64,000 nucleotides of DNA from Sedimentitalea arenosa (GTDB lineage: Bacteria > Pseudomonadota > Alphaproteobacteria > Rhodobacterales > Rhodobacteraceae): NCBI RefSeq assembly GCF_016428585.1, contig NZ_JAELVR010000011.1, forward strand, positions 124,001 through 188,000. Reading direction: 5' to 3'. Position numbers and translations under genes: made by a program. The notes under the pieces were generated by a model, which was given only the letters and a program-made list of their open reading frames with translations, made no database searches and was not told the DNA's origin. Numbering within the stretch: position 1 is the first letter of the stretch; each line of letters starts with the position of its first letter. This document shows, in pieces, positions 1-8,987 of the stretch.

Positions 1-106
1 CGCCGAGGTCGAATCCGTTCTCGCCGAACCATTGCAGGAAGTAATACATAGGGTGGATCGCGCCCCAGATCGCCAGCGCGAGAAAGACCAGACGCAGCGG
101 CGACAC
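1..106 (-). CDS. DUF2834 family membrane protein, partial
   Basis: Only the first 35 codons lie in the window; the gene runs off the left edge. The GTG start sits four bases after the stop of the upstream lipoprotein gene. The visible N-terminus is one hydrophobic helix (RLVFLALAIWGAIHP), followed by an aromatic stretch (MYYFLQWF) and then GENGFDL, which resembles the start of small DUF2834 membrane proteins. Function is unknown. The family call rests on a short fragment and is tentative. Confidence 0.5.
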   Translation of the reverse strand, partial: MSPLRLVFLALAIWGAIHPMYYFLQWFGENGFDLG

Positions 107-109
107 CGC

Positions 110-280
110 TCAGAATCCCAAGTAAATCGAAAGGGGCCCCTGGTGCAGCCCGACGCCGCCATAGGTGTTAACCCCACCCGATCCGACTCCGATGCCCACG
201 TTCATCGAGGGCTGGACCGGCTCGCCATCGACGCCGCACCCGGCCAGAAAGATTGCCGCCACAAGAATGAGTTTCTTCAT
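110..280 (-). CDS. small glycine-rich lipoprotein (56 aa)
   Basis: A 56-residue protein starting MKKLILVAAIFLAGCG, a textbook lipobox (LAGC) with the lipidated cysteine at residue 15. The remainder is glycine-rich (residues 28-44, roughly GIGVGSGGVNTYGG) and has no known domain. It is placed directly before the DUF2834 gene and is probably cotranscribed with it. Similar tiny lipoproteins of unknown role are common in rhodobacteria. The reading frame, start and lipobox are clear; the function is not known. Confidence 0.7.
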   Translation of the reverse strand: MKKLILVAAIFLAGCGVDGEPVQPSMNVGIGVGSGGVNTYGGVGLHQGPLSIYLGF

Positions 281-331
281 CCGTTCGCCCCCGATACGTT
301 CCCGCGCGACATTTTCGCCGCGCCGACGTCG

Positions 332-550
332 CTACCGCATCGGAGTATAGGGCGAACCGGACCACGGGTCGACTGCATTGCGCAGCGAGACGGAGATGCC
401 GGCCCGCGCAGTGCCTGACACGCGGACGGACCCGTTTGACCCGCTGGCCTGCTGCGGTCCGCGCGCCTGTTCGGGTGGGGCTGACCGGGTGACCGGCTCA
501 CACGCCGCAAGTGCGAGCACCGCAGCGGCGGCCAGGCCTGCGCGGATCAC
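332..550 (-). CDS. small lipoprotein downstream of argH
   Basis: A 72-residue protein starting at a GTG that overlaps the argH stop codon by three bases, so translation is probably coupled to argH. The N-terminus is a short signal peptide ending in LALAAC (lipobox, cysteine near residue 18). The rest is a polar tail without a recognisable domain. A small lipoprotein after argH is a frequent arrangement in Rhodobacterales. Function unknown; the lipoprotein call is well supported by the signal sequence. Confidence 0.65.
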   Translation of the reverse strand: MIRAGLAAAAVLALAACEPVTRSAPPEQARGPQQASGSNGSVRVSGTARAGISVSLRNAVDPWSGSPYTPMR

Positions 551-1935
551 AGTGCGTCCTTCCAGCGCGCGATCTGCGCCCTGACCTGATCGGGCGCGGT
601 TCCGCCATAGGAGGTGCGCGAACGCACCGAGTTGTCCACACCCAGCACCTCGAACACGTCCTGCGTGATCTCCTTGTGCACGCTGTGCATGTCGGACAAC
701 GCAAGCTCGGGCAGGTCGCAGTTCTTGGACTCGGCCAGAGCGACCAGCGATCCGGTGACATGATGGGCCTCGCGGAACGGCAGGCCCAGAACCCGCACCA
801 GCCAGTCGGCGAGGTCGGTGGCAGTCGAGAAGCCCGAGCCTGCGGCGGCTGCGAGGCTGTCTCGGTTGGCGGTCATGTCCCGCACCATACCTTCCATCGC
901 GGCCAGCGCCAGCATCCAGTTGTCGGCGGCGTCGAAGACCTGTTCCTTGTCTTCCTGCATGTCCTTGGAATAGGCCAGCGGAAGCCCTTTCATCACCATC
1001 ATCAGTGCCGTGTTCGCCCCGTAGATGCGCCCGACCTTGGCGCGGATCAATTCGGCCGCATCCGGATTCTTCTTCTGCGGCATGATCGAGGAGCCTGTCG
1101 AGAACCGGTCGGACAAGGCTACAAAACGGAACTGCGCGCTGGACCAGATCACCAGTTCCTCGGCGAACCGGCTGAGATGCATGGCACAGATGCTCGCAAC
1201 ACTCAGAAACTCCAGCGCGAAATCCCGGTCGCTGACCGCATCCAGCGAATTGGCCGCCGGGCGATCGAAGCCGAGGGCGCGCGCCGTCATCTGCCGGTCG
1301 ATCGGGAAGCTGGTACCCGCCAAAGCCGCCGCGCCCAACGGGCATTCGTTCATCCGCGCCCGCGCATCGCGCACGCGCGACAGGTCGCGCCCGAACATCT
1401 CGACATAGGCCATCATGTGATGGCCCCAGGTAACGGGTTGCGCCGTCTGCAGATGGGTGAACCCCGGCATGACCCAATCCGCACCGGCCTCGGCCTGCCC
1501 CAGAAGGGCCTTGATCAGGGCGATCAGCCCGGTCTCGGCCGCATCGAACTGATCGCGCACCCACAGCTTGAAATCGGTCGCCACCTGGTCGTTGCGGCTG
1601 CGCCCCGTGTGCAAGCGTCCCGCCGGTTCGCCGATGATCTCCTTCAGCCGGGCTTCGACATTCATGTGGATGTCTTCCAACGCCGTGGAAAAGGCGAAGG
1701 TTCCGGCCTCGATCTCTGACAAGACTGTGAGCAGCCCTTTCCCAATCGCCTCGGCGTCGCTATCGCTTATCACACCCGTCGCGGCCAACATCGCCGCATG
1801 GGCCCTTGAGCCGGCAATGTCCTGCGCCGCCATCCGCTGATCGAACCCGATCGAGGCGTTGATCGCCTCCATGATCGCGTCCGGGCCTGCGGCAAAGCGG
1901 CCGCCCCACATCTGGTTCGAGGTCGTTTCGGTCAT
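547..1935 (-). CDS. argH: argininosuccinate lyase
   Basis: Cleaves argininosuccinate to arginine and fumarate, the last step of arginine biosynthesis, in the cytoplasm. The 462-residue length is normal. The fumarase/lyase signature [10 protein letters not shown] lies at residues 281-290 and carries the catalytic serine loop. The [10 protein letters not shown] segment near residues 158-167 supplies the active-site threonine-histidine pair. The N-terminus MWGGRF is typical of the family. The gene is divergent from the thioredoxin gene, with only 22 bases between the starts, and is followed by a coupled lipoprotein gene. Confidence 0.97.
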   Translation of the reverse strand: MTETTSNQMWGGRFAAGPDAIMEAINASIGFDQRMAAQDIAGSRAHAAMLAATGVISDSDAEAIGKGLLTVLSEIEAGTFAFSTALEDIHMNVEARLKEIIGEPAGRLHTGRSRNDQVATDFKLWVRDQFDAAETGLIALIKALLGQAEAGADWVMPGFTHLQTAQPVTWGHHMMAYVEMFGRDLSRVRDARARMNECPLGAAALAGTSFPIDRQMTARALGFDRPAANSLDAVSDRDFALEFLSVASICAMHLSRFAEELVIWSSAQFRFVALSDRFSTGSSIMPQKKNPDAAELIRAKVGRIYGANTALMMVMKGLPLAYSKDMQEDKEQVFDAADNWMLALAAMEGMVRDMTANRDSLAAAAGSGFSTATDLADWLVRVLGLPFREAHHVTGSLVALAESKNCDLPELALSDMHSVHKEITQDVFEVLGVDNSVRSRTSYGGTAPDQVRAQIARWKDAL

Positions 1936-1957
1936 CTGTCAGCCCTTCGGAGGGGAA

Positions 1958-2515
1958 ATGAAAAAACTGTTGCTCGCGCTCGTTTATACGGCCCTCGCAT
2001 CGGGTGCAAACATCGCCGCGGCTGACGTCGCCGCGTGGGAATCGCTGCGCGAAGGCGACATGAAAAAGCTGGTGTTCCATGCAGAACCGAAACCGGCCAG
2101 TGACGCTGAATTCAACCTGGCGGACGGAGCCGGCACCGCGACGCTGGCCGATTATCAGGGCAAGTACGTACTGTTGAACTTCTGGGCCACCTGGTGTGCG
2201 CCCTGCCGCAAGGAGATGCCGATGCTGGCCGACCTGCAGACTGAATTCGGCGGCGATCGGTTCGAGGTTCTGACTTTGGCCACCGGGCGCAACTCCCCGG
2301 TCGGCATTCAGAAGTTCTTTGACGAGATCGGCGTCACCAACCTGCCGCGGCACCAGGATCCGAAACAGGCGGTGGCGCGCGACATGGCGGTTCTTGGTCT
2401 GCCGATCACGGTGATCCTGAACCCCGAGGGCGAGGAGATCGCCCGGCTTCAGGGCGACGCGGTCTGGAACTCGGACAGTGCCAAGGCGATCCTGACCTCG
2501 ATCCTAGCGGAGTGA
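1958..2515 (+). CDS. TlpA-like periplasmic thioredoxin
   Basis: A 185-residue protein with a cleavable signal peptide (about residues 1-22, ending IAAA) and one thioredoxin fold of the TlpA/ResA type. The active site is WCAPC within FWATWCAPCRKEM, and a cis-proline loop follows (LGLPITVIL). Such proteins act in the periplasm as disulfide reductants, often for cytochrome c or oxidase assembly. The start at 1958 was chosen because the sequence GGAGGGGAA precedes it and it begins the signal peptide; a longer frame extends upstream but overlaps argH. Its exact client cannot be told from the sequence. Confidence 0.9.
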   Translation: MKKLLLALVYTALASGANIAAADVAAWESLREGDMKKLVFHAEPKPASDAEFNLADGAGTATLADYQGKYVLLNFWATWCAPCRKEMPMLADLQTEFGGDRFEVLTLATGRNSPVGIQKFFDEIGVTNLPRHQDPKQAVARDMAVLGLPITVILNPEGEEIARLQGDAVWNSDSAKAILTSILAE

Positions 2516-2529
2516 CGCCGCACGCTTGA

Positions 2530-3105
2530 CTAGGCGCGGCCCGCGAGGCGTTTCACCTCTTCATGTCGATGGCACGTCAGGACGTGATCGTTCACCATCC
2601 CGACAGCCTGCATGAACGCATAGACGATCGTCGGCCCGCAAAAGCGAAAGCCGGCCTTCTTCAGGTCCTTCGAGATCGTGTGGGACAGCGGCGTATGGGC
2701 CGGAACCGAGGCCAGGTCAGGCCAAAGGTTCTGGATTGGTTCGCCGCCGACGTAGTCCCACAGGAACGTGTCAAAGCCCCGGTCGCGCTCGATTCTCTGC
2801 CAGGCGCGCGCATTCCCGATCGTCGCTTCGATCTTGCCCCGGTGGCGGATGATCCCTGGATTGCCCAAAAGCCTGACGACATCTGCCTCGCCCCAACCCG
2901 CGATGATGTCGGGATCGAATCCCGCAAAGGCCTCGCGGAAATTGTCGCGCTTCTTCAGGATCGTGATCCAGCTCAGCCCGGCCTGAAAGCCGTCGAGGAT
3001 CAACTTCTCCCAAAGTGCGCGGCTGTCATATTCGGGTACGCCCCACTCGGTATCGTGATAGATCTCGTAGATCCGGTCCTGACCGACCCAGCCGCACCGT
3101 TCCAT
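2530..3105 (-). CDS. tag: DNA-3-methyladenine glycosylase I
   Basis: Removes 3-methyladenine from alkylated DNA in base excision repair. The 191-residue length fits Tag. The zinc-binding residues of the family are all present: Cys4 (MERCGW), His17 (YHDTEWG), and His174 and Cys178 near the C-terminus (NDHVLTCHRH). The substrate-pocket region GLSWITILKKR is also conserved. The start at 3105 has a GGGAGGAC ribosome site and matches the usual N-terminus; a longer open frame upstream is not supported. It converges with the TlpA-like gene, 14 bases apart. Confidence 0.95.
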   Translation of the reverse strand: MERCGWVGQDRIYEIYHDTEWGVPEYDSRALWEKLILDGFQAGLSWITILKKRDNFREAFAGFDPDIIAGWGEADVVRLLGNPGIIRHRGKIEATIGNARAWQRIERDRGFDTFLWDYVGGEPIQNLWPDLASVPAHTPLSHTISKDLKKAGFRFCGPTIVYAFMQAVGMVNDHVLTCHRHEEVKRLAGRA

Positions 3106-3254
3106 GATGTCCTCCCGCGTGCTGCCCCAGACGTGCCGCAAACTTTCGCAAATTGCGAGCCTTAAGTCCGCATTTACCGCTTCTGCGCAAAGTGATCGGG
3201 CGCGCCCATAGCCAACTCGGCCCAAGCAGCGTGCATGCCAGGACGGAGCCCCAC

Positions 3255-4094
3255 ATGTTGACACGTCGAAAAATGCAGGCCGATCTGCCCGAAGGCGCAA
3301 CCAGCCCACTTGACGCCGCCGTGACCCGGCGCGACGCCGATACGCTGAGCATGGTAAGCGAGGCGGTCCAACACAATCAGACGATGTTGGCCTTTCAGCC
3401 GGTGATGCAGGCGCAGCCACCGCATCAGACCGCCTTCTACGAGGGGCTGATTCGGGTTCTCGATGGCACCGGCCGGGTCATTCCCGCTCGCGAATTCATG
3501 CCGGTCGTCGAGTCCAGCGAGTTGGGGCGCGACATCGACTGCCTCGCGCTCGAGGCCGGATTGCGCACATTGGCCCGCAATCCTTCTCTGCGACTGTCGA
3601 TCAACATGTCGGCCCGCTCGATCGGCTACAAGCGATGGATACGGACGCTGGATCGGCATCTCAGGAAGGACGCCACGCTTGGCGAACGGCTGATGCTTGA
3701 AATTTCGGAGGCCTCCGCGATGACGATTCCCGAACTCGTCATCGACTTCATGGACAACCTGCAGGACCGCAGCATCGGTTTCGCTCTGGACGATTTCGGC
3801 GGCGGCATGACGTCCTTCGGCCATCTCAAGAATTTCTTCTTCGATGCGGTAAAGATAGACGGGCGCTATATCCGCGACATTCATACCGATACTGACAACC
3901 AGATCGTCACCAAGGCATTGGTCGCCGTGGCCAAGCAGTTCGACATGCTGGTGATCGCGCCCAACGTCGAATCGGTGCAGGAGGCGGAATATCTGGTCTC
4001 GATCGGTGTCGATTGCCTTCAGGGCTATCTGTTCGGCGCCGCGACGGTCCGCCCGCCCTGGATACCGCAGGCCGAAACCCGCGCCGCCGGCTAG
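3255..4094 (+). CDS. EAL-domain protein, probably catalytically impaired
   Basis: A 279-residue protein made almost entirely of one EAL (cyclic-di-GMP phosphodiesterase) domain, with no sensor, GGDEF or membrane segment. Several metal-binding elements remain: EGLIR in place of EALxR, SINMS, LEISE, DDFGGG, VKIDG and the terminal QGYLF. The ExVE motif of loop 6 reads PNVE: the first glutamate, which is metal- and catalysis-linked in active enzymes, is replaced by proline. It may bind c-di-GMP or a protein partner instead of hydrolysing the dinucleotide. The start could lie upstream (ATG at 3153), but the sequence before 3255 looks non-coding. Confidence 0.8.
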   Translation: MLTRRKMQADLPEGATSPLDAAVTRRDADTLSMVSEAVQHNQTMLAFQPVMQAQPPHQTAFYEGLIRVLDGTGRVIPAREFMPVVESSELGRDIDCLALEAGLRTLARNPSLRLSINMSARSIGYKRWIRTLDRHLRKDATLGERLMLEISEASAMTIPELVIDFMDNLQDRSIGFALDDFGGGMTSFGHLKNFFFDAVKIDGRYIRDIHTDTDNQIVTKALVAVAKQFDMLVIAPNVESVQEAEYLVSIGVDCLQGYLFGAATVRPPWIPQAETRAAG

Positions 4095-4316
4095 ACGCCG
4101 AACGACGTCACGCCCGCCGGTCGCCCCGATTTCAGGAGGCGAGAGGCTTTCGCGGAGTCGCCAAGTTTCCCCTGAGACACCCTGTCTGTTGCTGCGCCTG
4201 CGGCAATCCAGTATGCCCGGCCTCGAAAGCCGGGGGCTCCCGCACGGAACGTAGCTTGCAATGCGGGCCGCGCCGGGCATGATATCCGGATCACACGCTG
4301 GCAAAGGATTGACAGA

Positions 4317-5492
4317 ATGACCAACGTAGTAATCGCATCAGCAGCACGGACAGGCGTGGGCAGTTTCGGCGGATCCTTCGCCAACACGCCGGCGCATGAT
4401 CTCGGCAAGGCTGTCCTCGAAGCCGTGGTCGAACGGGCGGGGGTCGACAAGGCCGATGTCAGCGAGACCATTCTCGGGCAGGTCCTCACCGCCGCGCAGG
4501 GGCAGAACCCCGCGCGCCAAGCGCATGTCAATGCGGGCCTGCCGCAGGAGAGCGCCGCCTGGGGCATCAACCAGGTCTGCGGATCGGGCCTGCGCGCCGT
4601 TGCGCTCGGCGCCCAGCACATCGCCCTCGGCGATGCCGACGTCGTGGCTGCGGGCGGTCAGGAGAACATGTCGATGTCGCCCCATGCCGCCAATCTGCGG
4701 CCCGGCCACAAGATGGGCGACATGAAGTATATCGACACGATGATCCGCGACGGGCTGTGGGATGCCTTCAATGGCTATCACATGGGCCAGACCGCCGAGA
4801 ACGTCGCCGAGAAGTGGCAGATCAGCCGCGAGCAGCAAGACGAATTCGCCGTCGCGAGCCAGAACAAGGCAGAAGCGGCCCAGAAGGCAGGCAAGTTCAA
4901 GGACGAGATCGTGCCCTTCACCATCAAGACCCGCAAGGGCGACATCGTGATGGACAGCGACGAATACATCCGTCACGGCGCCACCATGGAGGCGATGGCC
5001 AAGCTGCGCCCGGCCTTCACCAAGGACGGGTCGGTCACAGCCGCGAACGCCTCGGGGCTGAACGACGGTGCGGCCGCCGTGCTGCTGATGTCGGCCGAGA
5101 ATGCCGAGAAGCGCGGGATCGAACCGCTCGGGCGTATCGCTTCCTATGCCACTGCCGGGCTCGACCCGTCGATCATGGGTGTGGGCCCGATCTATGCAAG
5201 CCGCAAGGCGCTGGAGAAAGCCGGCTGGAAGCCCGAGGATCTCGACCTCGTCGAAGCCAACGAGGCCTTCGCAGCCCAGGCCTGCGCGGTGAACAAGGAC
5301 ATGGGTTGGGATCCGGCGATCGTGAACGTCAACGGCGGTGCCATCGCCATCGGTCACCCGATCGGGGCCTCCGGTTGCCGTGTGCTGAACACGCTGCTGT
5401 TCGAGATGAAGCGCCGCGACGCCAAGAAGGGCCTCGCCACGCTCTGCATCGGTGGCGGCATGGGTGTCGCGCTCTGCGTGGAACGCGACTGA
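4317..5492 (+). CDS. phaA: acetyl-CoA C-acetyltransferase (beta-ketothiolase)
   Basis: Condenses two acetyl-CoA to acetoacetyl-CoA, the first step to polyhydroxybutyrate. The 391-residue length is standard. The nucleophile Cys88 lies in [11 protein letters not shown], the catalytic His in [10 protein letters not shown] (about 348), and the second cysteine in [11 protein letters not shown] near the C-terminus. phaB follows on the same strand 106 bases downstream, which supports the PHB assignment over a degradative thiolase. Sequence identity decides the symbol between phaA, phbA and atoB only weakly. Confidence 0.93.
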   Translation: MTNVVIASAARTGVGSFGGSFANTPAHDLGKAVLEAVVERAGVDKADVSETILGQVLTAAQGQNPARQAHVNAGLPQESAAWGINQVCGSGLRAVALGAQHIALGDADVVAAGGQENMSMSPHAANLRPGHKMGDMKYIDTMIRDGLWDAFNGYHMGQTAENVAEKWQISREQQDEFAVASQNKAEAAQKAGKFKDEIVPFTIKTRKGDIVMDSDEYIRHGATMEAMAKLRPAFTKDGSVTAANASGLNDGAAAVLLMSAENAEKRGIEPLGRIASYATAGLDPSIMGVGPIYASRKALEKAGWKPEDLDLVEANEAFAAQACAVNKDMGWDPAIVNVNGGAIAIGHPIGASGCRVLNTLLFEMKRRDAKKGLATLCIGGGMGVALCVERD

Positions 5493-5506
5493 CGCATAGC
5501 GGATCT

Positions 5507-5530
5507 GCGGCGAGGGCCCTGCCTCGCCGC
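5507..5530 (+). terminator. hairpin between phaA and phaB
   Basis: A perfect nine-base stem (GCGGCGAGG with CCTCGCCGC, six-base loop) just after phaA. The following sequence ATTCCTTTCC is only moderately T-rich, so this may be an attenuating or mRNA-stabilising hairpin that sets different levels for phaA and phaB. Confidence 0.35.
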
Positions 5531-5598
5531 ATTCCTTTCCGCTAGGTCACCCCGACAAGACACGACCAACCAGAACAAGACTTTGGAGGAGACAGAAC

Positions 5599-6321
5599 AT
5601 GTCCAGAATCGCCCTCGTGACCGGAGGCAGCCGCGGCATCGGCGCCGCCATTTCGAAAGCCCTGAAAGCCGAAGGCTATACCGTCGCCGCGACCTATGCC
5701 GGCAATGACGAAGCCGCCGCCGCCTTCACCGAGGAAACCAGCATCAAGACTTACAAGTGGAATGTCGCCGACTATGACGAAAGCAAGTCCGGCATCGAGA
5801 AGGTCGAAGCCGAACTGGGCCCGATCGACGTGGTCGTGGCCAACGCCGGCATCACGCGCGACGCCCCCTTTCACAAGATGACGCCCGAGCAGTGGCACCA
5901 GGTGATCGACACCAACCTGACCGGGGTGTTCAACACGGTGCACCCGATTTGGCCCGGCATGCGCGAACGCAAGTTCGGCCGCATCATCGTGATCAGCTCG
6001 ATCAACGGCCAGAAGGGTCAATTCGCTCAGGTGAACTATGCCGCGACCAAGGCGGGTGACCTGGGCATCGTCAAGTCGCTGGCGCAGGAAGGCGCGCGTG
6101 CTGGCATCACCGCCAACGCGATCTGCCCGGGCTACATCGCGACCGAGATGGTTATGGCTGTGCCGGAAAAGGTGCGCGAAAGCATCATCGGGCAAATCCC
6201 CGCCGGACGTCTCGGCGAGCCCGAAGAGATCGCCCGCTGCGTGGTGTTCCTTGCGTCCGACGACGCGGGCTTCATCAACGGCTCCACGATCAGTGCAAAC
6301 GGTGCGCAGTTCTTCGTCTGA
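5599..6321 (+). CDS. phaB: acetoacetyl-CoA reductase (NADPH)
   Basis: A short-chain dehydrogenase of 240 residues that reduces acetoacetyl-CoA to (R)-3-hydroxybutyryl-CoA for PHB synthesis. The nucleotide-binding motif TGGSRGIG is at residues 8-15, NAG at about 87-89, and the catalytic Ser-Tyr-Lys set is in ISSINGQKG and VNYAATKAG. The ribosome site TTTGGAGGAGAC precedes the ATG. It forms a pair with phaA upstream and ends at a strong terminator. No PHB synthase is present in the window. Confidence 0.95.
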   Translation: MSRIALVTGGSRGIGAAISKALKAEGYTVAATYAGNDEAAAAFTEETSIKTYKWNVADYDESKSGIEKVEAELGPIDVVVANAGITRDAPFHKMTPEQWHQVIDTNLTGVFNTVHPIWPGMRERKFGRIIVISSINGQKGQFAQVNYAATKAGDLGIVKSLAQEGARAGITANAICPGYIATEMVMAVPEKVRESIIGQIPAGRLGEPEEIARCVVFLASDDAGFINGSTISANGAQFFV

Positions 6322-6338
6322 CACGAAGCCGCGGAACG

Positions 6339-6372
6339 AAAAAGGGCCGGTCATTTCGACCGGCCCTTTTTT
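6339..6372. terminator. bidirectional terminator after phaB
   Basis: AAAAAGGGCCGGTC and GACCGGCCCTTTTTT form a long perfect stem around a five-base loop (ATTTC). A-runs and T-runs on both sides let it end phaB on the plus strand and the small gene 6413-6532 on the minus strand. Confidence 0.9.
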
Positions 6373-6412
6373 GTGGCTCGTCGGACGGCCGGGATATCCC
6401 GGCGCGCGGCAC

Positions 6413-6532
6413 TCAATGACGCCTGTGCGTCGAGAAAAGCCAATGCCATGCGTCCTTGATGGCTCGGGCGCGTTCCTCATGGGCGATCTGGAAGGCGCGG
6501 CGTGTCTCGGGGTTGGTAGTGCTCTCGATCAT
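6413..6532 (-). CDS. 39-aa basic small protein
   Basis: Reading the minus strand gives a 39-residue protein that begins MIESTTNPETRRAFQIAHEE and ends LFSTHRRH. It is preceded by a good ribosome site (AAGGATACTCCG before the ATG) and followed by the shared terminator at 6339-6372. The composition (arginine- and alanine-rich helix with a Trp/Phe/His tail) is reminiscent of the small DUF1127-like proteins of alphaproteobacteria, but no family is certain. It is divergent from the LysR gene. Function unknown. Confidence 0.6.
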   Translation of the reverse strand: MIESTTNPETRRAFQIAHEERARAIKDAWHWLFSTHRRH

Positions 6533-6640
6533 CGGAGTATCCTTGGTTGAGTATTTCTGGATTGCTCTCTACATGGCCCTTAAAAACTAAAGCCACAAAC
6601 GAGACTCTTCCTTGAGCCAGTTAAGGAATACTTGCCTGAA

Positions 6641-7576
6641 ATGACCGATCGCCTGCCACCCCTCACCGCCCTGCGCGCCTTTGACTCTGCCGCCCGCCAC
6701 ATGTCCTTTGCGCGGGCCGCGCGCGAACTGAACGTGACCCCCGCCGCCCTGTCGTTTCAGATCAAATCGCTCGAAACGCATCTCGGCCAGCCCCTGTTCC
6801 GGCGCCTCAATCGCGCGGTCGAACTGACAGAGGCCGGGCGTATGCTCGCCCCGGGCACCGCCGACGGTTTCCAATCGTTGACCGCTGCCTGGCGTGCGAC
6901 GCGCCGCCTGCAAGACGATTCGACCCTGAACGTAACTGCCGGCCCGGCCTTCACCGCGAAATGGATGGCGCCCCGCTTCTACGAGTTTGTGCAGGCCCAT
7001 CCCGAGATCGAGTTGCGGTTCTCCGCCAGCCTCCGCCTGATGGATTTCGATCTGGACGAGATCGACGTGGCGATCCGCTTCGGATACGGGCCCGATCCGG
7101 ACCTCTACGCCGAACCCCTGGCCTTTGAATGGCTGACGCCTGTCATGACCCCGGCAATGGCCGAGCGCTATCCGACGCCGCAAGACCTGACCAGGGCTCC
7201 GTTCCTTTTCGACCAATCCATCGATTTCCTGCGCCCAAAATGCGACTGGGCGGCGTGGTTCCGGGCCGTCGGGATCGATTTCGATCCTCAGCACGGGGCG
7301 CGGTTCTCGCAGGCCGATCATGCTGTCGATGCCGCGCTGGCAGGTGCCGGGGTGGTGCTGGGACGTCGCGCCCTCGTGATAAAGGATATCCACGAAGGCC
7401 GGCTCGTCGCCCCCTACGAAGTCGCGCTTCGGACCGACGCGCACTTCCGCTTTGTCTGCCAGAAGGGTGCCGAAAAGCGCCCGTCCATTCGGGCATTTCA
7501 TGACTGGATTCTGGCCGAGATCGAAAAGACCGCCGAGGTCTCGGGCCGTCTGACCATCGTATCCGTTACCGACTGA
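6641..7576 (+). CDS. LysR-family regulator, GcvA-like
   Basis: A DNA-binding transcription regulator of 311 residues. The N-terminal winged helix-turn-helix is clear (LTALRAFDSAARHMSFARAA, then NVTPAALSFQIKSLE), and the C-terminal half is a periplasmic-binding-protein-like effector domain. The opening RLPPLTALRAF is characteristic of the GcvA/AmpR branch. The ATG at 6641 is given as start, but a TTG at 6632 sits four bases after AAGGA while the ATG is 13 bases away, so three extra residues are possible. The target is unknown; the divergent small gene is a candidate. Confidence 0.88.
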   Translation: MTDRLPPLTALRAFDSAARHMSFARAARELNVTPAALSFQIKSLETHLGQPLFRRLNRAVELTEAGRMLAPGTADGFQSLTAAWRATRRLQDDSTLNVTAGPAFTAKWMAPRFYEFVQAHPEIELRFSASLRLMDFDLDEIDVAIRFGYGPDPDLYAEPLAFEWLTPVMTPAMAERYPTPQDLTRAPFLFDQSIDFLRPKCDWAAWFRAVGIDFDPQHGARFSQADHAVDAALAGAGVVLGRRALVIKDIHEGRLVAPYEVALRTDAHFRFVCQKGAEKRPSIRAFHDWILAEIEKTAEVSGRLTIVSVTD

Positions 7577-7590
7577 GCCGACCCGTCCGC

Positions 7591-7625
7591 AAAACACAAA
7601 AACGCCGCCGGCAGGCCCGGCGGCG
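7591..7625 (-). terminator. terminator for the DUF465 gene
   Basis: Read on the minus strand, CGCCGCCGG and CCGGCGGCG pair in a nine-base GC stem with a five-base loop, and TTTTTGTGTTTT follows. This ends the small gene at 7672-7836; on the plus strand there is no T-run. Confidence 0.8.
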
Positions 7626-7671
7626 CGATCGGCTCAGAACTCCATGTGGGCCGGTACTCCGGCCAGACGCC

Positions 7672-7836
7672 TCAGGCTGAAAGGCGCTGGATTTCTTCCT
7701 TCAGCTTCAGCTTCTGTTTCTTGAGTTCCGCCACGCGTAAATCATCGACACCCGGTGCACGCTGCGCTTCCTCCACTTCGGTGCTCAGGTGCTCATGCTT
7801 CTTCTTCAGTTCGTTCAGGTGCGCGCTCAAGCTCAT
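7672..7836 (-). CDS. DUF465 (YdcH-like) small protein
   Basis: A 54-residue, highly charged, mostly helical protein. It starts MSLSAHLNELKKKHEHLSTE and contains VEEAQRAPGVDDLRVAELKK, which matches the DUF465/YdcH family found throughout proteobacteria. It probably forms a coiled-coil hairpin. AGGAGGACTGCC is the ribosome site. The biochemical role of the family is not known. Confidence 0.85.
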   Translation of the reverse strand: MSLSAHLNELKKKHEHLSTEVEEAQRAPGVDDLRVAELKKQKLKLKEEIQRLSA

Positions 7837-7945
7837 GGCAGTCCTCCTCTGAATTGGGTGCCATTAAAGTAGAGCACAGTCTCGCCATCCTGTCACGCGT
7901 GATCGGCGGAACACGGCTAAGGAGCGGCTAACATCCCTGTGACCA

Positions 7946-8719
7946 TCAGGCAGCGGGCCAGTCGAGCGCTACCCCCTCGCGCAGCACCGCCGAGATGTGC
8001 GCGCCGAAACTGTCTCCGTCGCGCTCGTGCCGTGCGCCGTCGTGCAGGATGACCGGCGCGTGCAGGCGCAAGGCCGCACGACCGCCCTTGCGCGCGCGCA
8101 GGATAACGAGGTCGGCAGCCCGTCCGGCGCGCGCCGCCAGGGGAAGGATTTCCGGCGACCCCAGCCGCCCTTCGCAGGCAGTCAGCATCTCGGGCAGACG
8201 GTCGACACGCTGGATCATGTGAAGATACCCTTTTGGCGCCAGACGCCGCGCGGCGACCTCGATCCAGCGCACAAGCGGCGTGGCCGTCTCACCCAGCGCC
8301 AGCTGTCGGCCATTGTCTGATGCGGGGCTGTGCGCACCGGCGCGGAAGTAGGGCGGATTGGCGAGAATTACATCGAACCTCTGCTGGCGCAGGTCGTCCG
8401 GAAGCGCGTCGATATCTGCGGTGACAATCTCTGCCTCAATCCCGTTGTCCGCCGCGTTGCGCCGGGCAAGATCCGCATAGGCGGGCTGAAGCTCAACCCC
8501 CGAAAGTTGCAGCCCGGCGCCGCGTATCGCGAGGCAAAACAGCGCGGCCCCCGCGCCGCAGCCAAGTTCGAGCACCGACAGGCCCGGCCGCAGCGCCACG
8601 GAGGCTGCCAACAGGACCGGATCGATCCCGGCGCGATAGCCTGACCTTGGTTGAAGGAGCTCCAGACGCCCGCCCAAGAACGCATCGCGCGTCAGATCGT
8701 CATCCGTGAAGGCCCTCAT
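7946..8719 (-). CDS. TrmN6-like SAM-dependent methyltransferase
   Basis: A 257-residue class I methyltransferase. The SAM-binding motif I is LELGCGAGAALFCL (residues about 50-63) and the N6-adenine/N5-glutamine motif NPPY is at about 120-123. The architecture and the LGGRLELLQPRSGYRAGIDPVLL N-terminus match the tRNA1(Val) adenine-37 N6-methyltransferase group. Its start overlaps the stop of the DUF2007 gene by four bases, so the two form an operon. The exact tRNA substrate is inferred from the family. Confidence 0.85.
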   Translation of the reverse strand: MRAFTDDDLTRDAFLGGRLELLQPRSGYRAGIDPVLLAASVALRPGLSVLELGCGAGAALFCLAIRGAGLQLSGVELQPAYADLARRNAADNGIEAEIVTADIDALPDDLRQQRFDVILANPPYFRAGAHSPASDNGRQLALGETATPLVRWIEVAARRLAPKGYLHMIQRVDRLPEMLTACEGRLGSPEILPLAARAGRAADLVILRARKGGRAALRLHAPVILHDGARHERDGDSFGAHISAVLREGVALDWPAA

Positions 8720-8931
8720 CGCCCCGGGGGAATGTCGTTGTCGGTCATGACGCGCAGCGCCCGGTCATAATCCTCGCTTCGGACCATCATCCGACGCGGG
8801 AAAACACCGATGCCACCTTCGAGGATGCTCATGTTTACGTCCATCTGAAAGCAGTCTATATCCTCGCCCTGAAGAAGGGCGGACGCAAAGGCCATCACGG
8901 TGGGGTCGGTGCTGCGAAAGAGTTCCTTCAT
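8716..8931 (-). CDS. DUF2007 domain protein
   Basis: A 71-residue protein with the family core (LQGEDIDCFQMDVNMSILEGG ... RRMMVRSEDYDRAL). Members are small single-domain proteins suggested to act in signalling or as ligand-binding modules, without proven function. It is translationally coupled to the TrmN6-like gene and divergent from the polyprenyl diphosphate synthase gene, an arrangement common in Rhodobacterales. Confidence 0.85.
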   Translation of the reverse strand: MKELFRSTDPTVMAFASALLQGEDIDCFQMDVNMSILEGGIGVFPRRMMVRSEDYDRALRVMTDNDIPPGR

Positions 8932-8987
8932 GAGGACGGATGTAAGGGCAAGGTTCCGCGGTTGTCGAGCCTTGTATCGGGAGTGTG

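Noticed and set aside
4095-4316. Short inverted repeat CCCGGC/GCCGGG (4216-4234) as terminator of the EAL gene
   Set aside because: Six-base stem, no T-run, and over 120 bases from the stop codon; too weak to call.
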